From assembly GCA_027919835.1 (NCBI GenBank), contig JANVFP010000005.1, positions 434,001 to 498,000 of the forward strand: DNA of 64,000 bases. The letters are read 5' to 3'. The DNA comes from Lentinula raphanica. Its lineage: Eukaryota > Basidiomycota > Agaricomycetes > Agaricales > Omphalotaceae. A program made the position numbers and the translations under genes. The notes beneath the pieces are model-generated. The model was not told where the DNA came from. It saw only the letters and a list, made by a program, of their open reading frames with translations, and ran no database searches. Positions 1 to 12,064 of the stretch are shown piece by piece. The number at the start of each line of letters is the position of its first letter. Position 1 is the stretch's first letter.

Positions 1-750
1 GAAAATGGCTTAAAAACAATAGATGCAGAACGAAGAACAATCACCAAAACCCACATTACAAGGACTTCTTTTCATATCTTGATCATCATTCGAAATGGAA
101 GGCCTAGTTTTTTTTTGTAAGATGATGCTGTTCAAAATGAGCATACGAATCATCATGACTTCCCACAGATAAGTGTCAAAGGGGGGTCCTTTTCTTACTG
201 TACAGGCAAGATCCGAATGGGGATCAAGATTGAGAATGTTATACCGTTGGCCCACTGGAAAAAATATGATTGGTTGATCATTCTTGTAAAAGATTAAAAA
301 CGGGCGGTGGGAACAGACCTGCTCGTACGCACAAGGCCGAACTGAGGTGAGGGTAAGCTGTGCTGGCCGATGAAAGGAAAGAATAAGAGGAAACATGGAA
401 AAGGTGTGTTGAAGAGAGTCAAAATGAGTCCTTCGAACAGGTACAGAGTATAAGGCAAACCTGTAGAGGAAACCCTAGATGGAGATGCTGGCGCGGGAAG
501 TACAAAAGAACTAATGGAGATAGATTGTTGCGTACAAGGGCTAGCTCGGGTCGATCTCTTGAAACTTTTGAGCCCAATTGACTTTGAGAAAATGGCAGGT
601 AAATGGAAAGTTCTGCGCGTTCCTTTTGCACGTGCTGTGATTTTGTTGATGTAGGTTGACTTCCTGCCGTAAAAGTATAACAAGCCACCTTACTCCACTG
701 CCATATCTTTCTTTCCAACCCCCATCTTCCCTCATCCCATTTTCATCGCG
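1..750. other. Left edge, no gene recognised
   Basis: Several overlapping minus-strand reading frames of 100-130 codons occur here, but none shows a recognisable motif, consistent codon pattern or intron structure. The last 100 bp or so is presumably the promoter and 5' UTR of the gene that starts at 751. Confidence 0.4.
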
Positions 751-1470
751 ATGACACTCACTATGTCCTACCAACGGCCAGTGCACAACCCGGTTAAGCG
801 AATGCGCCGCAACGCGACTGCGGTCATGGCTGGCGCCTTCGATGTAAAACCTGCTCGGGACGTGTTGACATCGTTGCTCAATGTACCCGCTCACCAGACT
901 GAAGAAATGAACAAAGAGGAACGGTTAGCTAGGAAACAGGAGAAGAGAGAGAAGAGAGAACGTGAAAAGGAACGGAAGAGATTGAAAGTGGCGGAGAACG
1001 CCGGAAAGGCAGATAGCGCGACGCCGGGCCCAAGTGCAAATGGACTACGTCTCATCCAAGCACCGTCTTCAGCTCCCTCCCATCTTTACGCCTCTCGACC
1101 TACAATTCAATTCACCACTTGCTCTAGAGAACGATCAGAGTCGGTCACTCCGCCATCACCACCGCTACTTCCTTCATCACCATATTCTACACCTGGTCCA
1201 TCTAATTCCTCCGACACTTCTAGAACATCATCCAAGAGACCTCGCACACCGAATGACGACGAGGAACTACTCCATATACCTCTGGCGGAACCTCGTGTGA
1301 GAAAGAAGCGCCCAGCGGCGAGGAAGGGCTGGAAGGGTTGGGTAGAAGGCTCTCCGCCACCATCCGAAAAGCTGATCAATCTAGACGCAGTCCCTGTACT
1401 CCAGGAGAGACGCACTCGCAGTGGAAAGAACTTCGATGCTATTGGAGTCGGCAAGGACGGTTGGGTTTGA
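751..1470 (+). CDS. Basic, low-complexity hypothetical protein
   Basis: Single-exon frame of 239 codons that I do not recognise. After a short N-terminal part it has a strongly charged helix (roughly residues 50-80, alternating Lys/Arg/Glu, ending in REREKERKRLK) that would form a coiled coil or a nuclear localisation signal. A Ser/Pro-rich disordered middle and a second basic patch (VRKKRPAARKGWKGW) follow. The C-terminus RRTRSGKNFDAIGVGKDGWV looks like a conserved short motif. A second ATG four codons in (763, MSYQRP) is an equally good start. The composition suggests a nuclear protein, but no function can be assigned. No intron is needed. Confidence 0.6.
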   Translation: MTLTMSYQRPVHNPVKRMRRNATAVMAGAFDVKPARDVLTSLLNVPAHQTEEMNKEERLARKQEKREKREREKERKRLKVAENAGKADSATPGPSANGLRLIQAPSSAPSHLYASRPTIQFTTCSRERSESVTPPSPPLLPSSPYSTPGPSNSSDTSRTSSKRPRTPNDDEELLHIPLAEPRVRKKRPAARKGWKGWVEGSPPPSEKLINLDAVPVLQERRTRSGKNFDAIGVGKDGWV

Positions 1471-2368
1471 GCTGTACGTCGATCCAACCGTTCAATAAAT
1501 CTCATATCGCTGACTTTTGGAAATAATAGGTCGATCTACTTACCCGCCATGAAAATCTATCATGCACTTATTTCGATCGTCGATTACTACGATAAACACG
1601 TTCCCACTATGCTCTCGTTGTGCTTTCTTTCATTGTGTGCAGGTTCTATGCCTTTTTAACCGGTCTGTTTTCTCAACGCTTTCTCAAATGTATCCGCTAC
1701 CGTCTTTCAAGTGCTCGTCAATCTCTTGGGTTTCTACTCTAGCCTTCTACACTTTCATAACCTTATATCTACCTAGCGCTTGGAAGTTTCGCAGTATCAC
1801 TAGAAGATACTGGGAAGGATTGGTTTCATCGAGCGCATACTCGATCTTCGAGCTGATCTTGGTTTGGTTTCCATTGTTAGCTTAACATTGGATAGATACA
1901 ATGTAAATGGTTAGTAGCATCTGCCTCCGAATCTGCAACCGTCAATACGTCGATAAGCATGTTCAACCGTGTTAAGTAAGTGCATTCCTATTCCTGCAGT
2001 CTGATTAGTGTTGTCGTCGTTATGCGAGGGTGCAACGATCCAAATAATCTGCACGTTACAAGCGGAAATGAGATTGAGGCTCTGAAATGAGATGAGCGCT
2101 CAGCATAAGCCAAACACGACCACACAACAGTGAGGCTTTTCAATTTTGAGCTAGAACGGCCATCACGTCCTCGTGAGTATTGCCTCCCTGCTGCCCGGCC
2201 TACAGCTTAACGAACAGATATGGCCTACATACGCCCACATAGGCTCTAGAGATGTACATCTGCAGAGCGAAAACTCTAAACTAAATCTTGCATTCTGTGT
2301 TGCCCAGTTGAACTCTAACTGACCTTTAACTATCTCTCTACTCCAGTCCACATCAAGTAGCGGAATGT
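1471..2368. other. Intergenic, no gene recognised
   Basis: About 900 bp between two plus-strand genes. A 107-codon frame at 1562-1885 is Cys/Phe/Ser-rich with no motif, and I take it as chance. The region holds the 3' UTR of the first gene and the promoter of MTG1. Confidence 0.4.
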
Positions 2369-4119
2369 ATGGCGTTCTCAACGCATATTCCGCTACCTTT
2401 GCTACCTGTTCCACCGTCATGGTTTCCTGGACACATGATGAAGTTTACCCGGATGCTTCCCACTCTGCTGACGCGTACAGACGTGGTTGTCGAGATTAGG
2501 GACTCGCGCCTGCCTCTGACAAGTATCAATAAATCTTTGGAAGGTTAGTACTGTCTTGTTTGTCTTCATTTATATCTGTGAGAGGTTTTTATTTTCCCTC
2601 ATTTCATATTATAAGGCGCTCTTAGAAAATGGAGACTCGAGCGTGGCTGGGACGCGAATGACCCAACGCGTAGGGTTATTAACGCTGGTCCATGTGAGCG
2701 TCTGGTGGTTTTTAACAAAAGGGATCTAGTACCCGAATGGGGAATGGAGGTAAGTTATTCGCATACTCAGCTTCTTACAGTAATGACCACATATTGTCAT
2801 AGCCATTCCGCCTTGCGATGGCCAAAAAATGCCCCGACCAACAAGTGATCTTTGCTTCATGGCATAGGCCCCGGGATATTCACAACCTGAACCAAACATT
2901 AATAGGTAGGGTAGATTTCTAATTGTTTGCGCCATAGGAGTAAGCTCGTGCTAAACAAGCTTACCTTTTTAGATATAGCCCGTAAATACCCTCACACTCC
3001 GGAGCTTAATGTTTTGGTTATCGGCATGCCCAACGTTGGGAAATCGACTCTACTCAATGCCCTCAGAAGTATGGGCATCAAAGGAAGTACGTCAGATTGC
3101 ATTTCTCCATTTTTTTCGTAAAAGAGACGAAGGTCTCTCCTCACCTTTTTCATTTGGGTTTGCGGCATCAGAAACTCCCAAAGCATTCAAGACTTCCGCC
3201 CAGCCCGGCTTGACGCAGGCAATATCCACCAGGCTGAAGCTTTCGTTGGACCCACTGATCTATGCGTTCGATACACCGGGTGTCATGCTTCCATATCTCG
3301 GGCAAGGGTCTAGAGGTGCCGAAAGGGGAGTTAAGTTGGCCTTGATAGGTACGTAAACAAATACCGCGGGCGAGCGGTTGCATGCGTTGAAGGAGCTTAG
3401 CATTCATCTTTTATTGATTCCCGTAACTATTTTCAGCTGGTATCAAGGAAGGACTGTATGACATGGATACATTGGCTTCATATCTGCTGTACCGCTTCAA
3501 CATTCTGAATCCAATCTGTAAGCTCATATCTGCAATACGTATGTCACTGATATGGATTGACTGAATTTTTCCCCCCTCCCACTTTTCCCTAGCGCCATCG
3601 TACTTGGCCTTGTTGCCGGAAGGCACACAGCCTATAATAGATTTGGAGATGTTTTTGACTAAGGTCGCCCAACGGATGGGGATGATAAAACGCGGCGCGG
3701 AGCTAGACCTCTCACGGGCGGCTGCGTATTTTGTCAGGTGGTGGAGAGAGGAAGGCGGACTTTTGGCTGCTCCGCCTACTGATTTCCTGTCCCATCCCAT
3801 CTTTACCGCCAATCAAGTCGCGCAAAATTCACTCCAAGAGACCCCCCCTCTCACACACGGCTGGGGATTCGATTTCGAGTGGCAGATATCCCCGGACGAC
3901 TTCAAGAATGCCACCGATGAATCCGATGTGGCTTCTGTCATACAGCTCAAAATGGAGGAGTGTATTGAAAGTTATCTTGCTGACTCAGAGGCAGAAATCA
4001 GAGATGAAAGTAATGTCAGCGCCACACAGCGCAAGAAACAATTGTCACTGGAAGAGAAAGCACGAAGGAAGGCAAAATTCGCGAATAGAAGTCGTTCGCG
4101 TTTCGAATATACACGATGA
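2369..4119 (+). CDS. MTG1: Mitochondrial GTPase Mtg1 (YlqF/RbgA-type, circularly permuted)
   Basis: Seven exons (2369-2543, 2616-2749, 2803-2905, 2973-3086, 3172-3348, 3437-3517, 3593-4119) join in phase to 436 aa. Near the N-terminus is the family signature WFPGHMMK, followed by TDVVVEIRDSRLPLTS. Next come VVFNKRDLV (G4, NKxD), the P-loop GMPNVGKSTLLN (G1) and FDTPGVMLP (G3, DxxG). G4 preceding G1 is the circular permutation diagnostic of the YlqF/YawG GTPases. Mtg1/RbgA proteins act late in assembly of the large mitoribosomal subunit. The C-terminal tail is Lys/Arg-rich (KKQLSLEEKARRKAKFANR). The start gives about 20 residues before WFPGHM, a short presequence-like leader. It shares the window with uS5m, another mitoribosome gene, but they are 10 kb apart. 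Identification is firm; exact splice sites are inferred from phase and homology. Confidence 0.95.
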
Positions 4120-5067
4120 TTGTAAGTTCCTCAATTATAAAGCTCTAGTGTTTTTGTCCCTAACGCTTCTACAGGTCGCCTAGACATATATTTCATGCTG
4201 CCTTTGTCACCGGAAGCCGACAGGCTCTTCGAAGCTCCCTGCAGCGCCTTGTGCAGTATCCTATCCTTACTTGGACCATGTCTTATCACAATCGGTATTT
4301 TTGAGACTGAGCAGACTGATTATTCCTAATTGAAAGCAGAATAATCGCAAAAATACAGACGTAGGGGAGCTGACTCGCAGGGGTTGGAAACCAGCATATT
4401 CTGTGTAGCAACGAAATATACAACAGCGAAATATTCCTCTTTGTAATTTTCAGATTATCGACCGGTTGATATAAGTCGCTTTGACCTCATGCGAAATCAC
4501 CACATGGCTATCGCCGTCGGTTGATCGCAAACGTGCTTACGTCATCCAACATCCTCCCCGACTTCCACAAACGATGAACTTCAGTTCGGGTCTTGACCAA
4601 GCTCTAACTCATTCCCATGTATCAATTGTCTCGTAGATGCACACTAATCTCACACCGGATATTCCAGAGATCAGTGGCAAGGGTACCATGTCAAGCTGAC
4701 TCGTGGCAGGCATCACTTTATCGGCCAATTTCCAGGCTGGAAAACGTGCATGCACAGGCTTCTTCTTACCCTTTCTCCAACTGAAAATGACTTACACAGA
4801 GCCTGATTAGCCTTGCGACCCACTCACCGCATCCCCTCAAGCTATGTGCTAACCGTAACTGAGGACATTCGCATCTCCTAGGTGATCATATTTCCCCTCG
4901 AAGATACGTCCAGTAAAACTGAATGAGACTAAGGAAAACATTGATGACAACCCTTCTGCTTCACTGTGACTGAGATCAAGCTATTTCCAACACGAAACAG
5001 AATTACTGAAAAAATTCTGTATAAAATCATCTGAGGCCTGAAACCCAGATGATCTGGCATTACTACA
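4120..5067. other. Intergenic, no gene recognised
   Basis: Between the 3' ends of MTG1 (plus) and the FAD monooxygenase (minus). I see no reading frame with a motif, no repeat and no RNA gene. Confidence 0.4.
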
Positions 5068-6517
5068 TCACTCTCGATATGTCAGCCCGGCGAGCCTTCG
5101 CGCAACCTTCCGTCGAATGGGAGTAACCCAGCTGGCGACATACATCAAAACACTCGCAAGTTCACGTCGCCAGCCATTGGGGATATTGATGATCGCAGTC
5201 ATATGTTTCGTGGCTTGAATGACTTTGATAGCGGTTGCTTTCCGTTTAGACGCATAATTAGAAAGCACCGCGTCGTTTCCACCTTCAATGTGTTCAAGAA
5301 TAGCTCTTCCCAGAGCCACCGCATCACAGATCCCCAGGTTCATGCCTTGTCCGCCAGATGGCGAATGTACATGTGCTAAACGTAGCTCTGTGCGTAAGTG
5401 GTTTCGAATTGGAATGAGCTGTCTCTAAAACTGACCTGAATCCCCAACCAATAGTACCTTCCCGTTTCCGACCGTTTTGAAGAAGGTCTCCGCTACAGCT
5501 GAACGCACGCGATATGTTGCCGCTGTATAGAGAAACTCCAAGTGTATAGGCTCTCTCCAGGGTTTTCGAACGTCGATCTCGTTCTGGAGATATACTTGGT
5601 CTGGATGCCTGGGTGGGATGATAGGCGATCCGGGAGGTATAGCAATCGCAATTCTCCAGAAGGATCTTTTCTCTTTGGCAACATGCTGCAGCTTTTCTGG
5701 AACCTCGAGCGGACAAAACATGATTCTGCCGTTGAGATGCCAAGAGATGGTTTCTCTCGGGATATGAATCGAGGGATCGATATCCAAGAACACGTCAGCG
5801 AGGGTGAAGAGCATGAAAGAAGCGGACGACGGATTCTCGTCATACTTGATCTTGGTGAAAGGATCCGCAAAGGAGATACCCGCGAGACTTCGGACCTAAA
5901 GATGTGCATGAGGCTTGAGCGACGGTTGTTTATCATGTTTGTCCGATAGAAATCTCACCGTTGACCTCGCTCCATCGGCACCCACTACATAGGATGCTGT
6001 TATACTTGTCCCATCTTCAAAGGATACTGCTAAGCCCTTCACAGGACTCTCGCAGAATCCAACCACCTTGGTATTTTTGATCACTTCTATCCCGTGGTCG
6101 ACCAGGTATTTTTCGAATATCATCTCAGCCTCAGACTGCGGGGTGAGAAGGATGTACGGAAACTCTGTCGAGCTGGAAAGGGCAGCGATGTCTACGTCGA
6201 ACAACGCATTCGACCTGCCATAGAAAATGATTCCCTTGGACTGGATCCCGATGTCTTTTAAAGAATCAGAGATGTTGACCGTTTTCAACGTCTTCGGAAA
6301 GAAGGTGAGCGGATGTGGCTTTAGGTTGCATTGTATGATATGAGCTGACCTCGAGAGTTCGAGCGTGGATTAGACAGCCTTTCGCTCCGTATGGTCTTTC
6401 AGACCGCTCATCGACGATCACAGCCTTGATGCCAAGTGTAGCAAGGGTGATTGCACATGCGAGACCATTGGGACCTGCGCCAACAATCAAAACCTGCGTC
6501 GTACATGGGAGAGGCAT
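5068..6517 (-). CDS. FAD-dependent monooxygenase (class A, PheA/TfdB-like)
   Basis: Four exons on the minus strand (6517-6350, 6291-5959, 5895-5436, 5375-5068) join to 422 aa. Residues about 9-15 hold the dinucleotide-binding motif VGAGPNG. The DG motif appears as VVGADGARSTVR across an exon junction. The second FAD motif is VLLVGDSAHVHSPSGGQGMN, with an intron between GDS and AH. These three motifs define class A flavoprotein hydroxylases, which hydroxylate aromatic or polyketide substrates with NAD(P)H and O2. Unlike phenol hydroxylase (about 650 aa) it lacks the C-terminal thioredoxin-like domain. The C-terminus is hydrophobic (LASVLMYVASWVTPIRRKVA) and might associate with a membrane. No neighbouring biosynthetic gene is seen, so the substrate is unknown. 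Confidence 0.9.
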
Positions 6518-6946
6518 AGAAACAGAGAGGGGACATCAGGGATCACCGAGGAGACGCCGCTATTATACGTATATTGTTGGCCCCCTAATTTCCACAGTTC
6601 CGATGGACTTCACTGACTAGCATCTGTCGCCAGCATGAGGAAAAGCTATACGATAAGATTATGATCTCCGCAATCGGAAGCCTGAAGGCCACCGTGATTT
6701 GACCTTACTTGGACCATCTTGACCATCTCCAGCGGTACCCAGAACAATGGCAAATCATGGTCCCATCCATATACAGAGTCCAAGCTGGCGAGGTTGGCTA
6801 TGTTCTTAAGGCGAGAAATCAAGAAACTCCCTTTATCCTTCCATCGCCACAAACCCACACGCCATCGAGCTTCCTCCTGGCTCCTTCATTGTTTGCACGT
6901 TCTACTCTTCCCTTGTCAAACTCAACCTATCATCTCCGCAATCAGC

Positions 6947-7795
6947 ATGACGCGCCCGATGGATTGTGAATTCGAACAAGCCTCTAGTAGTGTCGTCCAC
7001 GAACTCTCAGTGGGTGCTTCACCTGCAGTCGAGAATAACGATTCGGGAAACTCTGTTGCGAACCCTACCGACTCGTCGTGCAGAAGGAAGAGGCAAACGG
7101 TTGCACAACGAAGATTACTCCTCAAGAATCATCCTTGGATATCTTCGAAGCCAGGTGATTTCAGTTCAAAATCGGTTCGGTGCCGTGGATGCGATAAGAC
7201 CATCGTACTCGACAAGCGATGGGAGTGGTATACGACAGCATGGGACAAGCACGTTTTCCGTTGTGTGCCTATACGAAAATATTACTTTGAACAAGGGATG
7301 GACATGCCATTTGAGAGTTTGGTGCGTACACATTGACTGCCTGTTTTCTTCAGTTTTTCTGATGAGGGTTTCCAGGTTGCTGAAGTTGGACGAGAGGCCG
7401 CGGAGAAATGCAGGGATGAGCGAGAGGAGGCTCGTGCGAATGGAGAATTTCTCCAGCTCACCTCTGACTCAGCCTGGGTCAAACCGGCCAGAATCCCAAA
7501 ACATGCGGCAAGAAAGTCTTTGAAACTGAAGATCACTCGTCAGCAGATGAGCTCGATTAGCAGCCCGTTCAGCGATAGCACCGACAGTCCATCCGACATT
7601 TCTACTTCGTCTGAAGCTCCAATATCCTCATCTGAAGCTTCACCTTCGGCATCCATGCATAACACGCCCTCGTCGAGCGACGTTGCCGTAGTTGATGACA
7701 TTCCGTTTACGGAACCACTGTCGTATCAGGTATGGTGTGCTTACCGACGCATCCTTGTCGAGAATGGATACCCGCTCAATTACCCGTTCCATTGA
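6947..7795 (+). CDS. Hypothetical protein with CxxC...HxxxC zinc-finger-like motif
   Basis: Two exons (6947-7321 and 7376-7795, a 54-bp intron at a codon boundary) give 264 aa. The centre has KPGDFSSKSVRCRGC, then DKRWEWY, then WDKHVFRC. This Cys-x2-Cys ... His-x3-Cys spacing suggests a small zinc site; the conserved Trp residues and Lys-rich surroundings suit nucleic-acid or protein binding. A Glu/Arg-rich helix and a long Ser/Thr/Pro-rich tail follow. The C-terminus LSYQVWCAYRRILVENGYPL is more hydrophobic. I know similar short-zinc-finger proteins only as uncharacterised basidiomycete families. The frame is open upstream to 6719, but ATG 6947 (MTRPMD) is the first one not overlapping promoter-like sequence. 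Confidence 0.7.
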
Positions 7796-8273
7796 TTCCT
7801 CGCTTTCCAAGCTCCCTATCCATCGTCTTCACATTGTCTGTGTCCTTATCTGCAATTTTCTCTCAACACATTTTCTGTAATCCTCGAGCCCTCTGCTGTT
7901 GCCATCCTTGGTGGCTGATACTCTCGCCAAAATTAATACTAGTTTCAGCGAATTTCCTGTAGCTCTAGCTTTCAGATAGAACGTTTTCAGTCAATCCGAA
8001 CACAGGGAAATAAGGAGACACCTCATTGAAGGATCCTGGCATGGGCAGGGGAAGCACAGACTATGGATTGAGTGCATCGACTATCTTGCGCTAGTCTCCC
8101 AGATTGTCAGTAGATTGAGGGATGCACATTGCAGACGCCATATTGAAGTGTACTAAGCGCTAATGAGATTTACCGGCGCCAATATTCCTCTTTTTTCCCT
8201 TTCTTACTTATCACTCCTAGTCTGGCCCTACTCGTTCCTTTCTACTAATCCTCACTCGTTTATTCGCCCAACA
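7796..8273. other. Intergenic, promoter of BTB gene
   Basis: A 480-bp stretch with no convincing gene. Its last 100 bp is pyrimidine-rich, as is usual for fungal 5' leaders. Confidence 0.35.
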
Positions 8274-9413
8274 ATGAGTACCACTAAAATTTCAAACCCT
8301 CAAGGATCTCAAAACGCACTCACTCGCTCTGACATCTGGTTCAAGGACGGAAATATTGTACTCATCTCCGAGTCTTTCATTTTCAAAATTCACAGTGGGC
8401 AGTTAGAACGCCATTCAGAAATATTCGCTGGCATGTTTGATATCCCACAACCTCCAGAACAAGATCTGATAGATGGTTGTCCTTCGATCAAAATGCTCGA
8501 TAATCCTGACGATCTATATTACTTCTTGAGCGCATTATACGATGGATTGTGCGTATATCATCATGTCCTATTGGTCTTTTGATGTATGTACTCAATGGAC
8601 TGCAGACATTTTGCGTCACCTCGCCCACTTCACTTTGCTCGCCTTGCTGCCGTTCTTCGTTTATCTACCAAGTACTTTGTCCCACATCTCCGTCAACAAT
8701 GTCTCGAACGCCTCAAGCTGGACTGGCCAATCGATCTTGAAGGCTGGGATGCGCGCGAGGCCGAAGCTACAACTATCAAAGGCGCCTATAATCCCAGACA
8801 ATACACTGCACATCCTATCCTTGTCATTGAACTCGCCATTGAACTCGGTCTCAACGAAATTCTACCCAGTGCATTCTACGACCTATCGAGATATGGGCCG
8901 AGCAAGATCATGTACGGAACAGTTGGCATAAAGTCTATCCTGGTCTCTCCCGACGAAGAATCTCGGATCGTTTGTTTATCCAAGCAACTTCTTGTACGCA
9001 CTCTTCGAGGACGCGAAACAGCACAACAGTTTCTTGTCGATTTCCTTTCAGCTCAGTTGGAAAATCGCGATCCGTCGCCTAAATGCTGGCATCCTCAATC
9101 GTCGCATTCATTCAAAGCACACCCGTGTGTTCAGGCATTCGAGCAGATGTATCTGGACATCTATCGATGTATTGGAGGCGTGGCTATCGGGCGTGATGCA
9201 GACCCTCTGTTTACTCTGGCACAAGGTATGGATCGATTGGTGAGACCGGATAAGGTCGAAGGCGAACGGGCGAGAGCCTTGATGTGCGGACCTTGTAAGA
9301 GCCTATTCTTCACTGACTGTACAAAGGGCAGGGAAGCCGCCTGGGTACTCTTACCTACGTGGTTCGGTTTTGCAGGCGGTTGGGGTAAGGATTCTGGCGA
9401 CAAAGAATTATAA
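8274..9413 (+). CDS. BTB/POZ domain protein
   Basis: Two exons (8274-8548, 8606-9413; 57-bp intron GTGCGT...TGCAG) join in phase to 360 aa. The first 110 residues have the BTB pattern seen in the large basidiomycete family: SDIWFKDGNIVLISE, FKIHSGQLERHSEIFAGMF, then DDLYYFLSALYDGL. After the intron, RLAAVLRLSTKYFVPHLRQQ matches the helical end of the domain. The C-terminal half has Cys pairs (CGPCKSLFFTDC) and a repeated pattern typical of these proteins. BTB domains mediate dimerisation and Cullin-3 binding; no Kelch or MATH partner domain is present, so the partner is unknown. An upstream in-frame ATG at 8163 would add a hydrophobic 37-residue leader; I prefer 8274. Confidence 0.88.
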
Positions 9414-9525
9414 TCATGACATGTAGCAATTCTCAACAAAGCTGAATGATCTCGCGTAGATGTTACACATACCTACATACATTAAGATACCAGTGTGCGT
9501 GAACTATTCGATATATGACCATCTG

Positions 9526-12064
9526 TCAGAGTCCTCTCAGATACCCAACAGCGAATCCCAATAGGAATCCTCCAACAAGCATGACACCTGTTGGCCAGAG
9601 TCCCTGGCGGAAACGATAGAAAGAGGATGAAGAGGATTCGTTATGATCATTGTTGATAGTGTCAACTGAATCAACGCTATCCATGAGTGTGTCGTCCAAT
9701 GTCTGATCTTCATTCGTCTCCACTTCATTGAATGAACCTGCTGCTTTGAGTGGCATACTAAGCATCCATTGTGTGGCTGACCGCATATGAGCCCGGAGTG
9801 GGGCCAGTATAGAAAACGACAACGCAAGCAGTGAGTCCGGAAATCTCAAAGCTTCGAACCGCCCAGTGTTCAGATCGAGTAGAAAAGGGGTTAAATGCGA
9901 TGAGGAAAACTTCTCTGAAGCGCGATAGGGAGAAATTGAGCCTGGGGTGACTCCACGCGAACGTGCACGAGATGAGTTGCGTGACGGTGGAGGATAGAGA
10001 GAGACAGTCGTGGAAGGGAAGGGGAATGCTACAACGAGCGGTATTGGCGGACGTGAAGGCGTGTCGGGAATTTCGTCTGCCGTGAGGAAGATTGAATCTG
10101 AGAGCGACGAGGAAGAAGGCATCGTGGATGGGAATGCTGATGAAGGTGGAAGCGATGGAGATGTGGCAGGTACAGGAGAGGAGGAGGAAGAGGAGTATGG
10201 GCGAGCGAGGGATGACCTCTTCAGACGAGACTGTTTGCGTGCCCTGAGTGTACTCGAGCGGACATGAGATAAAGGATCCGCCGTTCGGATTCTGGCAGTG
10301 CGTAGAAGCTCTTCCTCAGAGTCTGGATGAACTTCGCGAGAGAAGTGATTCTGCCGCTGTGACGAATATGCATCTTCCCACCTAGCTTCCCACTCTGCCT
10401 TGAATTGCCTCCAGCTACCTTCGGAGCGAGTGTCGTCTCGGTGAATTGGGACAGATACGTCAGTTTGGTTCTGTTCAAGAGTGATAACCTCTTCCTGATG
10501 ACCTCGCCTGTTACGGCCACGACGACTGGCGATGACTATAGGAGCAGCGTCGAGTCGTGTGTTCTCCTGAGCCTTCTGCTTTCGAGCCGTCCACTTCATG
10601 AATTTCTCGACAGCCTCGGCACGGAGTCTCTGTGCCACATCAGGTCGTTGAGAGAGAAGATCGTGAAGCTCTTCTACAGTAGAAACACTGAGAGCAGCAG
10701 TAGGAATCAACGGTGAGTTCTGCAAGGACGAGGAGAGGCGGCGTGCGGTTGACTGTGAAGTTGATGGTTCCGGTTCTTGACCTGTACCCGGCGTGGGTGG
10801 TGTGTGCGTGAAGAGAAGGTATATGACAGGGACAAGCGGCGACAAGGCTTCAGAGAACTGTGCAATTTCATGTTTGATGGAAGAGACGTCTGGAAGGAAT
10901 CCTTTTTAGCGATATGTCATTTGAAGTTGTATTAAGCAACGGGGACATACCTTCATTAGATATTTCTGATGTAAGAACTACAGCTGTGAATAGTTCGTTC
11001 TTCACAAATGAGTCGATTACTATCGAAAGCGCTGCTTCCATGTCTTGGTCTTGGAGAGCGACACAATCAAACTGAGCATCCGAATGTTTTGATGAAGTGG
11101 CTTTCGACACAACTTCATCTAAATCCTTCTTTATTCTGTTCCATAAGGGAATGGATGATTCAACTTGCTCCGTTGAAGATCTCCGAAAGTCCGAAGGTTC
11201 GACCACGAGCAGACGAAAGAAATTCGATGTGGAAGGGCCGGTGTAAGTCTGGAAATGATGAAGAGAAGGTTTGGGAGGATGAGGAGTCTCCAAAGGATGA
11301 GAATTAACGATATTCGATAGATCCAGAGCTTCAGGAAGCATCAAAGATGGTATGACCAGCTCTCTAGTCGCCCTGAGACTTCTCGACTCGCCGTCCTCGT
11401 TGAATTCCTCATGTGAGTCTTCGGCAAGACCGTGTGAGGCCACGGAAGCAGGTGAGCTGAAAAAGAATGAAGAGGAGACAGATGGGAAAGATGATTCGGA
11501 TTCCGGATCAGATTCAGTCCCAAGGTCATGATCGTGGTCAGCGTGATATACCGTTTGGGGCTGCGGCCGTCGTGGAGGTTGTGTTGTCTCGGGTTCGGAC
11601 GAGGAACCCACCTCCACTGGTGCAGTAGTTCCGCGAGAGAGGACAGATGGAGAAGAGACACCGCTTTCGGATTCGAACATGCTAGCGTAATCAGTTATGT
11701 GGATGGTGTCATATTGGACCGAGGTTGTGTTGGAAGAAGACAGTGGATCTGGCATGCTGAGAATACTAGCGCTAGCACTCGAAGGTGGGGAAATTGAGTC
11801 TATCTCCTCCACGTCGACGCTCGAATCCATTTGTACAGTTGCTGAATGCGCTACGTCCTGTGTTGGTAGAGAGTCGATAGGATCTGGGCAGTCAGACTTG
11901 TCCAGGATATAGTTATGACGATCCTGCTCCTTCTCTTCAACATTAGCATTGTCAGTGGAAGACGGCTGCGTATCTGAGAGGGAATGAATCAGTGACAGGA
12001 GAATGCGATGTGAAGGGAACTCACTGTTAACACTCCCAGCGTTCATCTCGGTAGTAAGATTCAT
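9526..12064 (-). CDS. Large Ser-rich hypothetical protein with C-terminal membrane anchor
   Basis: Two exons (12064-10951 and 10901-9526; 50-bp intron) join in phase to 829 aa. Most of the chain is disordered and rich in Ser, Pro, Glu and Asp. Ordered stretches are around FFRLLVVEPSDF, a hydrophobic segment LSPLVPVIYLLFTH just after the intron, and a helical RQFKAEWEARWEDAY. The last 20 residues, GVMLVGGFLLGFAVGYLRGL, form one Gly-rich transmembrane helix, so the protein is probably tail-anchored with its bulk in the cytosol. The first exon contains a possible 51-nt in-frame intron near its start (GTGAGT...TCTCAG); splicing it would give 812 aa. An alternative 5' exon starting at ATG 12504 (MKIKRQRLEESE) could join in frame just before the annotated ATG through a roughly 400-nt intron. 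I do not recognise the family. Confidence 0.75.

Noticed and set aside
541..894. 117-codon minus-strand frame overlapping the first gene start
   Set aside because: Runs antisense through the plus-strand start region and has no motif.
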